Virus record (IMG/VR): IMGVR_UViG_3300008263_000003
Location: 1-40,339 of that record
DNA: 40,339 nt
Source of the DNA: a virus
Strand: one strand, 5' to 3'
The notes beneath the pieces were generated by a model, which saw only the letters and a program-made list of their open reading frames with translations, searched no databases and was not told the DNA's origin. This document shows, piece by piece, positions 1 through 6,658 of this stretch; positions within the stretch are counted from its first letter, which is position 1, and each line of letters starts with the position of its first letter. A program made the position numbers and the translations under genes.

Positions 1-114
1 GAGATAGCGGCGGATAAAGCCTTCGGATATTTCGACGTTCCGGAGCTTGGTGAGAACGTACTTCCAGCGAGTTAACGAAGGGACTACAGGAGAGCGGTAG
101 AACTCGCGGATGGC
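1..114. repeat. Terminal direct repeat, left copy (circular join)
   Basis: The first 114 bases are identical to the last 114 (40226-40339). Joining the copies restores one uninterrupted 153-codon gene on the minus strand, so this is the overlap of a circular assembly. It fits a circularly permuted or terminally redundant phage genome. The sequence alone cannot say whether a physical 114-bp terminal repeat exists; the length would also suit an assembly k-mer overlap. Confidence 0.95.
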
Positions 115-216
115 AAACTCACCATCTTCGAACCGCTTGATGTCGAGTTGTGGCACGCCAAGCTCAACAAAGATGTGGTGGTATTCGCTGCACATGTAAG
201 AGAAAGGTTCGTTCAT
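1..216 (-). CDS. Late-operon protein of unknown function, 5' part (gene crosses the join)
   Basis: This is the N-terminal part of a 153-residue protein that continues at 39980-40225 on the other side of the circular join. ATG at 216-214 overlaps the stop of the upstream Rha-like gene by four bases (ATGA), so the two are translationally coupled. The protein starts MNEPFSYM. Its first half is aromatic-rich and mixed in character. Its second half (about residues 84-140) is strongly charged and helical, with many E, R and K residues. No family is recognised. Its place between the head-tail adaptor and nozzle genes suggests a role in virion assembly, but that is context only. Confidence 0.85.
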   Translation of the reverse strand, partial: MNEPFSYMCSEYHHIFVELGVPQLDIKRFEDGEFAIREFYRSPVVPSLTRWKYVLTKLRNVEISEGFIRRYL

Positions 217-857
217 GCTTTCCCCAGCAAAGGAAACAGTTCCTCACTTGCCTTGATGGCAGACGTGTGGACGACTTCCTGAATCTCGGTCGCTGTCTTC
301 TGTTGCGACTTCCCACACCCTTCAACCACGCGACCAATGTGATGCGCCTTGTAGGTCAACAGGGTGAGCTTTGGCACGGCGTCTGCGCGCACTTTGCGCC
401 TACGGGGGCCTATAGTTTTGCCCCAAAGACCATCAACCTCTTCGGCAACGTCAATGGTTGACACTTTCGGTTGAGGTAAGGACTTGACTGCGAGTTTTTG
501 CTTTAGGTCGGCAATTTCTGCTTGAAGAGCCGGAACAATTTCCAACGCGATGCGCTCACAGGCCAACAGGAACCGAAGGTAAGCGCGGCCAATGGCGTTC
601 TGATAGGTGGCAACGACCATTTTGGAATCTTGAACGTTCAAAATGAACATCTCGACTGGACGCCCGCCTGTCTGGACTTTTGCGGTCTGAACCCAAAAAG
701 CCTGATCTTCTTCGGAAATACGACGGATGCTGTCTTTTACGTCTCTGTGTTCGGCGCCTAGAGCCTTGGCAATCTCAACGCTCGTAAGACCTTCTTGTCC
801 ATTTAAGGCTTTTTGAGGTTGAGGCTTGACGAAATTTTGGACAACAGATGGAAGCAT
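213..857 (-). CDS. Rha-like phage regulatory protein (winged-helix N-terminus)
   Basis: The 214-residue protein has an N-terminal segment (about residues 24-100) resembling the Rha/antirepressor domain: a helix-turn-helix reading LTSVEIAKALGAEHRDV, then a GRPVEMFIL strand and a helical stretch with a conserved-looking CERIALE. About residues 108-125 form a coiled coil. The basic C-terminal half (IGPRRRKVR) is not recognised. Rha-type proteins regulate phage gene expression and normally sit with early or lysogeny genes. Here the gene lies inside the late structural operon, between the adaptor and an unknown protein. The ATG has a good GGAG site. A hairpin (868-910) lies just upstream and could influence its translation. 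It may instead be a DNA-binding morphogenesis protein. Confidence 0.6.
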   Translation of the reverse strand: MLPSVVQNFVKPQPQKALNGQEGLTSVEIAKALGAEHRDVKDSIRRISEEDQAFWVQTAKVQTGGRPVEMFILNVQDSKMVVATYQNAIGRAYLRFLLACERIALEIVPALQAEIADLKQKLAVKSLPQPKVSTIDVAEEVDGLWGKTIGPRRRKVRADAVPKLTLLTYKAHHIGRVVEGCGKSQQKTATEIQEVVHTSAIKASEELFPLLGKA

Positions 858-867
858 GGTGACTCTC

Positions 868-910
868 CTCTCTCAGTGGAAGATTTCTCCTCCACCCTCG
901 GCCGAGAGAG
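868..910 (-). promoter_or_regulatory. Two-tier hairpin ahead of the Rha-like gene
   Basis: CTCTCTC (868-874) pairs with GAGAGAG (904-910), and inside it GTGGA (876-880) pairs with TCCAC (891-895). In minus-strand RNA the structure ends beside the GGAG ribosome binding site of the 213-857 gene, so it could modulate translation or mark an RNA-processing site. There is no U-tract, so it is not a typical intrinsic terminator. Its function is inferred from position only. Confidence 0.35.
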
Positions 911-930
911 AAGAGCTGACCAACACCCTA

Positions 931-1581
931 TCAGAACCTAAAATCCTTGACAAACTTAGGCTTCTTGATGCGGGCCGTAATCATGGACTCCATGACGTTG
1001 TACCACTCGCCCTCTTTTTGTTGCCATTCAGGGCTAGGATTCCCTACAGCCATCACGAGAAGAGACGCTGTGCGGTAAATCAAATACCACTCAAGCGCGT
1101 TGGTAAACTGCGTGGGAAGGGTGTCTGTGCCTGTGGTCAAAGCCGCGGGGAACTTCGTTACCTTGAGCTGGAGATAGTTCGTCCCGACGATGGATGGCAC
1201 CGGGTTGAACACGATGCTTCCGCCAATGAGCTCGTACCGCCAAGGAAAGGCGACTTGCACGTCCGTAGGAAGCCACGCTTCGTCAACGGCTTCGATAGGG
1301 CGCAAAGGGATATACACATCTCCCGAAAGATATCGCACTTCTCGCACGAGAGCGGTGCCGCTTGGGAGTGCGTAGGAAGCTGTTGCCGCCGTTGTCGTAA
1401 TGTAGGTGAGCTCTTGAAACCACCCTTCTCCCATCTCGTGCATGGCTCTAGCTGCGATGTAATCCATCGACTCGTTGATGCCCTGTTCGAGCTTCGAGTC
1501 GGTGTAAAACCCTTGGTAGCTGGTTTCTTTTTGAAGAATATTGAGAATCTTGGTCTTAAGAGAGGCGAGAGAGAGCGCCAC
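931..1581 (-). CDS. Head-tail adaptor (connector) protein, gp4/adaptor-like
   Basis: This 216-residue protein would sit under the portal and link the filled head to the tail. After an N-terminal helix it has LQKETSYQGFYTDSKLEQGI, then a helical stretch ending GEGWFQELTYITT. A beta-rich middle (YALPSGTALVREVRYL, then IPLRPIEAVDEAWLP) follows, with a helical end around EWYLIYRTASLLVMA. This is the usual layout of podovirus adaptor-type proteins. The frame stays open upstream to 1704, but that part is antisense-like filler. GTG at 1581 has a GGAGG site and overlaps the terminase end by 26 bases; ATG at 1608 is the alternative. The gene directly follows the terminase gene. Confidence 0.7.
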   Translation of the reverse strand: MALSLASLKTKILNILQKETSYQGFYTDSKLEQGINESMDYIAARAMHEMGEGWFQELTYITTTAATASYALPSGTALVREVRYLSGDVYIPLRPIEAVDEAWLPTDVQVAFPWRYELIGGSIVFNPVPSIVGTNYLQLKVTKFPAALTTGTDTLPTQFTNALEWYLIYRTASLLVMAVGNPSPEWQQKEGEWYNVMESMITARIKKPKFVKDFRF

Positions 1582-2881
1582 GTCGGAGAGCCTCCATTTT
1601 GGACGCATTGTCCGAGGCCTTGAGAACCTTCGGCGCGTCGGCTTCGTGATGTTTGAACCCACGGACAAGGTACCGTAGTGCCGCCTCTCCGTCATAGTGC
1701 CCATAGTTGCAGTTTTTGTAGTCTATCTCGCCTTCCTTCTTCGGGTCCCACTGCGCCTTGTTGAGGTCCCGAATCAGGTACTCACATCTCGGGTGGATGT
1801 AGAGCATGTTATTCTTAAGCAGAGTCTTTATCTCAAGCCTATTGCCGTAAACGTTGAGCTTATCGACAGGGGTCACGAGGATGCCTTGAATCTCAAGCTC
1901 CTTGTTCGACCGAGGGTCATGGTCGGCAACACCAGCAACAAAGCGAAGCTGCCATTGGCCCATCTTCTGACGAATTTTCGATTGTATTTCGTCGAGAAGC
2001 ATTTCTGTTCCGTAAATCTCATCAAAGACGCACACTCGGCCATCGAGCACATATCCAAACAAAACACACGTTGCAGAGGGGTTGTAACCCCAGTCAATGG
2101 CGAAGAACGTGCGCTGCCAGTGTTGCGGAGGAGGCATCTCTGCCCAGACCATGTGCGGCATAAACTCGGGGTACGCGCGGCCTTGGAATGAGACAAACTG
2201 GCATTCGTATTCCTGCAAGAACTCCAAGTCTGGCATGGTGTTTTTGAGGAATTCGTACTCTTCTTTGGTTCGAAACCCCATTTCAACAAGCTTCGAAAGA
2301 GGGAACACAAGACGCTTGTAGCCCGTCCCTGGGTTGTCTTCGTCTGGCAAAGGGTATTGCTCTGTGTCTTCCCACATCTCCTTCCAGCCATTGGAGCCGT
2401 TTGGCGTGCTCTCAAGGAAGGAATACCCACGGGTGGCACGAAGGGTAGGACGCAGAATCTTGTGGTTCACGTCATGGACAGTCACGCCCATATCGAACTC
2501 GGAAAACGCGACTTCCGCCCAGTTGATAAGGTGATAAGTGCCGCCTCGAAGCTTGTCAGGGCGCTTGTCCACAGAGTCTATGAACATGACGTTTGTAGGC
2601 ATGTTCTTGTTGACAATGATTTCTGTGTTTACTTGGAAGTCTTCTGGCTCGAAGATGCGAGAGAACTTCTCCCTTGTCATCTTCTTTGCTGCCTCTTTGC
2701 TCTTTGTGAGAAAGATGGCCTGCCTTGTCTCGTGCGTGTTCGCGATGCAATGCCTATCAATACGAACGCCAAGCTCTGTCTTTCCCTCTTGGCGAGGGAG
2801 CATGAGCATGACGTGTTTGTAATGGAAGAACGCAGACGCGACGAGAGACTGGATAGGCCGAAGGTCCCAAGGGGAAATCAT
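1556..2881 (-). CDS. terL: Terminase large subunit (packaging ATPase/nuclease)
   Basis: This 441-residue packaging motor protein cuts concatemers and pumps DNA through the portal. The Walker A-like PRQEGKT is at residues 29-35. A Walker B-like LINWAEV at 118-124 has its acidic residue at E123 instead of the usual D-E pair. The coupling motif FLESTPNG lies at about 155-162. The RNase H-fold nuclease carries D263 (AIDWGYNPSA), D320 (GVADHD) and D397 (HYDGEAALRYL). The length is slightly short of many family members but both domains are complete. It overlaps the upstream 294-residue gene by four bases and the downstream adaptor by about 26. Its place in mid-operon, far from the portal gene, is unusual. 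Confidence 0.95.
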   Translation of the reverse strand: MISPWDLRPIQSLVASAFFHYKHVMLMLPRQEGKTELGVRIDRHCIANTHETRQAIFLTKSKEAAKKMTREKFSRIFEPEDFQVNTEIIVNKNMPTNVMFIDSVDKRPDKLRGGTYHLINWAEVAFSEFDMGVTVHDVNHKILRPTLRATRGYSFLESTPNGSNGWKEMWEDTEQYPLPDEDNPGTGYKRLVFPLSKLVEMGFRTKEEYEFLKNTMPDLEFLQEYECQFVSFQGRAYPEFMPHMVWAEMPPPQHWQRTFFAIDWGYNPSATCVLFGYVLDGRVCVFDEIYGTEMLLDEIQSKIRQKMGQWQLRFVAGVADHDPRSNKELEIQGILVTPVDKLNVYGNRLEIKTLLKNNMLYIHPRCEYLIRDLNKAQWDPKKEGEIDYKNCNYGHYDGEAALRYLVRGFKHHEADAPKVLKASDNASKMEALRRGALSRLS

Positions 2882-3762
2882 CTGCGCCCTGGAAGCCTAC
2901 GGCTCTGCATAAATTGCTCTGCAAGAATCTGTTGGCGGAGGTTCGCGGCAATCTCAGCCCGAGACTGCGGGTCGAGGTTGTGCTTGATTTGCTGAAACTC
3001 TGACCATGCCGCGTTGAGAGTCTGCATTGTCACTGGCGTGTTGTCGTCGATTTGCTTGGCCATAGCTTGACGCGCGGTCGGCGGGATGATGCCCGTGATG
3101 TGGTGCTGAACGATTCGGCGAAGCTTGCTTGGGTCCCTGCGAATCTCTTCCCACTTGCCAGGAAGTTTTGCTTTGAGAGCCTGGATGTCGGCTGCGATGT
3201 TGGCAGCGACGGCGCGATGAAGGTTCGTCTTCGGCTCACCATAGACGCTTGTGAGCTCTTCGATGATGGCGTCGTCAATCTGGGAAAAAGCACGCTCGTC
3301 GTTCTGAACCTGCGGGTCCTGGATTTCCTGCGTCTTGTTACGAAGCTCTTGCACAAGCTCCATAAGCTGCCGCTGCTGCTCTTGGCTCTTCTTAAGCTCC
3401 CGAGCCAGGGTCGCTGTCATCGGGTGGCTCTTGCCCTCCTTCTCGAGCTCCAGGAGCATAGGAAGGAGGCCTTGCTCGTACCAATCCTGCTCTTGCGGTT
3501 CGTTGGATTCGCCTGTCACCGCTTGCTTGATGCCACCCAGCACGCCCGCAAGGCTTTGCGAGCGCTGGTCAGCCTGCGAGGCGCGCGCGTTTGCTTGCTG
3601 AATCTCACCTTGGAGCTGCCTAAGAAGCTCGGCAGTGTCCATGTCGCCGCCTTGCGACTGTCCGCGCCCGCCTCCACCGCCTTGAGTGAAAGGAGACGCA
3701 ACAGGTCCTCCGCCGCCTCCGCCATCTGCGTTCATAAGCGGAGAAGGAAGGGATACGTTCAT
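2878..3762 (-). CDS. Gly-rich/coiled-coil protein, possible scaffold or packaging accessory
   Basis: The 294-residue protein has a disordered N-terminus with two runs of glycines (residues about 13-38). A long Q/E/R-rich helical region with coiled-coil character (about 42-160) follows, then a more globular helical C-terminus containing PPTARQAMAKQ. This soluble, charged, helical composition is typical of scaffolding or packaging accessory proteins, but I recognise no family. A GAGG site lies seven bases before the ATG, and the stop overlaps the terminase start (ATGA). Scaffold genes usually lie just before the capsid gene, whereas this one lies after it in the transcript, so a different morphogenesis role is equally possible. 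Confidence 0.6.
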   Translation of the reverse strand: MNVSLPSPLMNADGGGGGGPVASPFTQGGGGGRGQSQGGDMDTAELLRQLQGEIQQANARASQADQRSQSLAGVLGGIKQAVTGESNEPQEQDWYEQGLLPMLLELEKEGKSHPMTATLARELKKSQEQQRQLMELVQELRNKTQEIQDPQVQNDERAFSQIDDAIIEELTSVYGEPKTNLHRAVAANIAADIQALKAKLPGKWEEIRRDPSKLRRIVQHHITGIIPPTARQAMAKQIDDNTPVTMQTLNAAWSEFQQIKHNLDPQSRAEIAANLRQQILAEQFMQSRRLPGRR

Positions 3763-3798
3763 GCTCTACCTCAGTCTGGGGTTGTGCGCCCCGGACCT

Positions 3799-4281
3799 TC
3801 AAAGGACCGAAGCGTAACGGGCTATTGCTTTTGCTCTGCCGCCCATGGTAGCTGCTCCGCCCAAAGCTTTCAAATCGCGCATAGCTTCTTTGAAGAAGAA
3901 ACCTGGAGACTCGGCGCCCGCGCTCTTGAGTGCTGCTTTAAAGACAGTGCGTGGCTGTTGCGCTGGAAGGCTCATGCCAGCAGCTTCGACAAACAGAGAG
4001 CCTTTCGGCTTTGCTGTCTTCGCGCCATAAGCGATTGCGCCTTGCGCAGTGCGATTCATTTCGTTTGCGTCGTCGTCCATGAACTTGTCAGGGTTGAGTC
4101 CTTGGCGAGAAGCCAAGTCGCGTACCTGGAGTTGCTTAAGGGAACGGTCAAGCTTGATGTCATCCGAGCTAATAAAACGGTCTACAAGCGCGTCACCAAG
4201 CTTGTTCGCGCTATAGAGCTTCATCGCGTAGGCGATGGCGCGCTCGTTCTCGCTTGAGGGAGTAAGGAACCACTCAATCAT
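3799..4281 (-). CDS. Unknown helical late protein, 160 aa
   Basis: No family is recognised. The N-terminal half is helical and charged (NERAIAYAMKLYSANKLGDAL, then SLKQLQVRDLASRQGL). The C-terminal half is Ala/Gly/Lys-rich and ends in a basic segment (GGRAKAIARYASVL). There is no obvious membrane segment. The ATG shares a base with the stop of the upstream glycine-zipper gene (TAATG), and the end of that gene supplies a GGAGGGG ribosome binding site. It closes the run of small genes between capsid and terminase and may work with the glycine-zipper proteins. Confidence 0.7.
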   Translation of the reverse strand: MIEWFLTPSSENERAIAYAMKLYSANKLGDALVDRFISSDDIKLDRSLKQLQVRDLASRQGLNPDKFMDDDANEMNRTAQGAIAYGAKTAKPKGSLFVEAAGMSLPAQQPRTVFKAALKSAGAESPGFFFKEAMRDLKALGGAATMGGRAKAIARYASVL

Positions 4282-4808
4282 TACATCCCCTCCATCATCT
4301 TCTGACGAAGCATCCGCTCTTTCTGCTCTCTGCTGAGATTGCGAATGAAATCCATTTGCATTCCTTCGTCAGAGCCTTGATAAGCGCCAATAGCTGCCCC
4401 ACCAGCTCCAACAGAGGCCATCGGCGCGGCAACGCCTTTCATGTTCTTTATACCGCGAGAAATGAGGCCTCCTCCAAGCTTGCTTGCAACAACGTTGCGA
4501 ACAGAAGGAATAGCCATCAAAGAGCCTAGAGCAGCCCCAGACAAACCGCCCGCAATAGCTCCACCAGCGCCAAGCCTTTTTGTATAACCAGAACCATCTT
4601 CTTCAGAGGGAGAGCCCAGCGCCTTAAGCCCAATAGCTCCGGACAAACCCGCAAGACCGCCAGACAGAGCAGAACCGATGGCTGCTGCTTTTCCTGCCGC
4701 TCGAAGGGTAGGAGCGCCGCCAAGCAAAGAGCCGACACCGCCAATAAGACCGCCAGAAACTCCGCCGGACGCTATTAGTTTAAGAAGCTCTTTGTCGTTC
4801 TCATCCAT
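4281..4808 (-). CDS. Glycine-zipper protein, 175 aa (cluster member 5)
   Basis: This is the last of five consecutive small proteins dominated by G/A-x3-G/A repeats. A short charged start (MDENDKELLKLI) precedes two blocks of glycine-zipper helices (GGVSGGLIGGVGSLLGG, then GLAGLSGAIGL). A further block (GGAIAGGLSGAALGSLMA) leads to a soluble tail rich in R, K, E and M (SREQKERMLRQKMM). Glycine-zipper helices pack tightly in membranes or oligomeric channels. In phages such segments occur in virion proteins that are injected with the DNA or span the host envelope. The ATG lies inside the last codons of the preceding gene (8-base overlap). The function is inferred. Confidence 0.75.
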   Translation of the reverse strand: MDENDKELLKLIASGGVSGGLIGGVGSLLGGAPTLRAAGKAAAIGSALSGGLAGLSGAIGLKALGSPSEEDGSGYTKRLGAGGAIAGGLSGAALGSLMAIPSVRNVVASKLGGGLISRGIKNMKGVAAPMASVGAGGAAIGAYQGSDEGMQMDFIRNLSREQKERMLRQKMMEGM

Positions 4809-5070
4809 TGACTTCTCTCTTTGCTATTTTGCGCAAGTCATTACCAAAAAATGGATATCCGCGCTCCAGAAGCATTTCGTCGAGATGGTCTTTTGCCCCT
4901 GGCATAAGGGCTTGCATAATAATCGGGTCAGGTTTTTTTTCTGCTTCTCTTGCTTTTTTGTTTCTGTAGCTATTCATGATACCAGCCCCGCCAACAACTC
5001 CGGCGGACGCACCACCAAGAGCGGACAAAAGCTTTGGATTACTTTTCAATGCTTTCAAGAGAGCATTCAT
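4801..5070 (-). CDS. Small glycine-zipper protein, 89 aa (cluster member 4)
   Basis: It begins MNALLKALKSNPKLLSAL, then a short glycine-zipper/hydrophobic stretch (GGASAGVVGGAGIM), then a soluble charged part (KKAREAEKKPDP, then LDEMLLERGYPFFGNDLRK). The start MNAL-KAL is shared with the next gene upstream (5074-5373), which suggests an old tandem duplication. A single short hydrophobic helix with a charged tail would suit a membrane-inserting or capsid-lumen protein. The exact function is not recognised. The gene overlaps its downstream neighbour and is three bases from the upstream gene. Confidence 0.7.
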   Translation of the reverse strand: MNALLKALKSNPKLLSALGGASAGVVGGAGIMNSYRNKKAREAEKKPDPIIMQALMPGAKDHLDEMLLERGYPFFGNDLRKIAKREVNG

Positions 5071-5073
5071 AAA

Positions 5074-5373
5074 TCACCCAATTCCGAGCCTTTTCAAAAG
5101 GCCGTCTTCGTCTTCTTCGTCGCCTTCTTCGTCACCCATGGCTTCTGAAAGACCATAGCCAGCGCCAAGGGCGCCAGCGCCAATGGCGCCCGCTCCGCCT
5201 TTGTTGGCAGAAAGGAGCTGTTTTATTGCCCCCATCTTGCCGCCTTGGCCCATAACAGCGCCATTTCCACCCATGGCAATCTCTTTCCCGCCTTTTGCGA
5301 TGTTTCCGACTTCAGACGCAAGGGTTTTTCCCCTCCCTCCAGCCGCAAGCAGTGCCTTCATAAGTGCGTTCAT
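5074..5373 (-). CDS. Small glycine-rich protein with acidic tail, 99 aa (cluster member 3)
   Basis: It begins MNALMKALLAAGG and is glycine-rich throughout (KGGKEIAMGGNGAVMGQGG). One glycine-zipper segment (GGAGAIGAGALGAGYGL) follows. The end is a strongly acidic tract of D and E just before LLKRLGIG. The shared start with the 4801-5070 gene points to paralogy. The combination of zipper and acidic tail is compatible with an ejected or membrane-associated virion protein. It is one base from the preceding gene's stop, so it belongs to the same transcript. Confidence 0.7.
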   Translation of the reverse strand: MNALMKALLAAGGRGKTLASEVGNIAKGGKEIAMGGNGAVMGQGGKMGAIKQLLSANKGGAGAIGAGALGAGYGLSEAMGDEEGDEEDEDGLLKRLGIG

Positions 5374-5374
5374 A

Positions 5375-5833
5375 TTAATCCTCTTTTCTCATTCCAACTT
5401 GGCCAAGCGAAGAGCCTATTGCAGCCCCAAAAGGGAGCGCGGCTGTAGCGTTTTTCATTCTTGCGCCTGGAGTTTTTCCAAGCTTTGCGAGAAGAGCTGG
5501 GTTTTTCTTTAAAGCGAGCATAAGTGCTGTCGCTCCTGCGCCTGCCCCTAGGGTTCCACCAAGAGAGCCAAGCCCCGCACCCATGGCCTGGCCTGCGCCT
5601 TCGCCCTCGGGTGCAAACGCGCCAGCACCTAGCGCGCCGCCCGCAGCGTCCCCCGCTGCGCCGCCACCTATCGCGCCCAGAAGAGCCATAAGAGCAGCCT
5701 TTTTTGGGTCGCCCTTTTTCATCCCAAGTTTAGCACCGGTCAGGGCTCCGCCGACGGCACCGACTCCGCGCCCGACCATGGAGCCCCCAGCCCCACCCAA
5801 TAAAGACCCTAAATAGTTTTTTTCTTCTTTCAT
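5375..5833 (-). CDS. Glycine-zipper protein, 152 aa (cluster member 2)
   Basis: Nearly the whole protein is small residues in zipper spacing: GSLLGGAGGSMVGRGVGAVG near the start, then ALMALLGAIGGGAAGDAAGGA, and GAGLGSLGGTLGAGAGATA further on. Short lysine-rich hinges (KLGMKKGDPKKA, LKKNPALLAKLGK) separate the blocks. Such a protein can form several tightly packed transmembrane or channel helices. The motif KKNPALLAKLGK resembles KSNPKLLSALGG of the 4801-5070 gene and KSSPDLRKKLLAAL of the 5842-6129 gene, which supports common ancestry. The role is inferred from composition and position just after the capsid gene. Confidence 0.75.
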   Translation of the reverse strand: MKEEKNYLGSLLGGAGGSMVGRGVGAVGGALTGAKLGMKKGDPKKAALMALLGAIGGGAAGDAAGGALGAGAFAPEGEGAGQAMGAGLGSLGGTLGAGAGATALMLALKKNPALLAKLGKTPGARMKNATAALPFGAAIGSSLGQVGMRKED

Positions 5834-5841
5834 TTTATACC

Positions 5842-6129
5842 CTAATCAGCGAGGTAATTTGCCGCGCCAGCCCCAGCGCCACTGCCGAGCATTGAGCCCG
5901 CAAGCGCGGCCAGAAGTTTCTTCCGCAAATCTGGGCTGCTTTTTGCCAAAACAGAAGCAAGAGCGCCGCCGCCAGCACCTCCGGCTAGAGCTCCAAACCC
6001 AGAAGCTACGCCTTTTTTGAGGCCTTGCCCTTCTTTGGCTTTCATTGCTCCGGCTGTGCCTGCGCCAATACCGCCGAAACCAGTGCCCCAAAGAGCCGCG
6101 TTTAATGCTTCGTCTTCTCTACGACCCAC
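5842..6129 (-). CDS. Small glycine-zipper protein, 95 aa (cluster member 1)
   Basis: A short charged start (MGRREDEALNAALWG) is followed by glycine-zipper segments (GTGFGGIGAGTAGAM, then GFGALAGGAGGGALASVLA). A basic hinge (KSSPDLRKKLL) and a final zipper helix (GSMLGSGAGAGAANYL) complete it. It has the same zipper-hinge-zipper pattern as its neighbours. Its start overlaps the end of the 78-residue gene by 11 bases. No enzymatic motif is visible. A membrane or ejection-channel function is plausible, not shown. Confidence 0.72.
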   Translation of the reverse strand: MGRREDEALNAALWGTGFGGIGAGTAGAMKAKEGQGLKKGVASGFGALAGGAGGGALASVLAKSSPDLRKKLLAALAGSMLGSGAGAGAANYLAD

Positions 6130-6355
6130 GATTCATTCTCCTTGGTCCTGGATGGTACTCCCCCTCCCGCCCTATGCGAGCGCGAAGGAACTTGTTTCGA
6201 ATGTCTTGCGCACGAGGAATCTCTTCAGTGTCGCTTACGCCTTCGCCAGCATGATAGAGGGGGTCAACTTCCTGTTGAAGCAAAGCCACCCACTCTTCCT
6301 TTGTGAGCTTCTTGAGCTTTGTTTCCGCCTCTTTCATTGCCTCACGCATCGCCAC
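6119..6355 (-). CDS. Small charged helical late protein, 78 aa
   Basis: This is a soluble, highly charged protein (MREAMKEAETKLKKLTKEEW, then LRARIGREGEYHPGPRR). No family is recognised. The first start is GTG at 6355, behind a GGAG site in the end of the upstream gene; ATG at 6349 is an alternative two codons in. The gene overlaps the stop of the 101-residue gene. It lies two genes after the capsid gene and may be a capsid-assembly cofactor. Confidence 0.65.
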   Translation of the reverse strand: MAMREAMKEAETKLKKLTKEEWVALLQQEVDPLYHAGEGVSDTEEIPRAQDIRNKFLRARIGREGEYHPGPRRMNRGS

Positions 6356-6647
6356 CGAAAAGCTCCTCCATCGTTGGGGGTTTGCTGCCCTTCTGAGCCT
6401 TGAACCGCTTCACCATCTTGTCCCAGCCACCCTTCTTGTTGGCTTCTCGGCGAATGGCGACATAGTAGTCGTCTTCCGGGGAGCCTTCAGGAGAGACCGC
6501 AGAAGCCATCTGCTCACGAAGAGTAACAGGAAGGCCGCCCCCGATGTTGTTCACAACGGAGGCGCCTGCCTGTTCCCTCTCAAGCTCACGAAGGATGCGA
6601 CGGCGAGCGGCTGCGACCAATTCATCATCCATGGGATTCATCGCCAC
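6342..6647 (-). CDS. Small helical protein directly after the capsid gene, 101 aa
   Basis: It starts with GTG at 6647 behind AAGGAG and reads MAMNPMDDELV. It has a charged helix (AARRRILRELEREQAG), a short loop with GGGLPVT, and a second charged part (YYVAIRREANKKGGWDKMVK) ending MEELFGG. No family is recognised. Only 11 bases separate it from the capsid stop, so it is surely co-transcribed with the capsid gene. Genes in this slot often encode head-completion or decoration proteins, but the sequence itself does not identify it. Confidence 0.65.
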   Translation of the reverse strand: MAMNPMDDELVAAARRRILRELEREQAGASVVNNIGGGLPVTLREQMASAVSPEGSPEDDYYVAIRREANKKGGWDKMVKRFKAQKGSKPPTMEELFGGDA

Positions 6648-6658
6648 GCTCGCACTCC

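Noticed and set aside
826-1623. 265-residue plus-strand open frame
   Set aside because: Opposite to the adaptor and terminase genes, which have clear family features.
3052-4257. 401-residue open frame on the plus strand
   Set aside because: Antisense to two convincing minus-strand genes; sequence is Leu/Arg/Cys/Val-rich without domain-like structure, no useful ribosome binding site.
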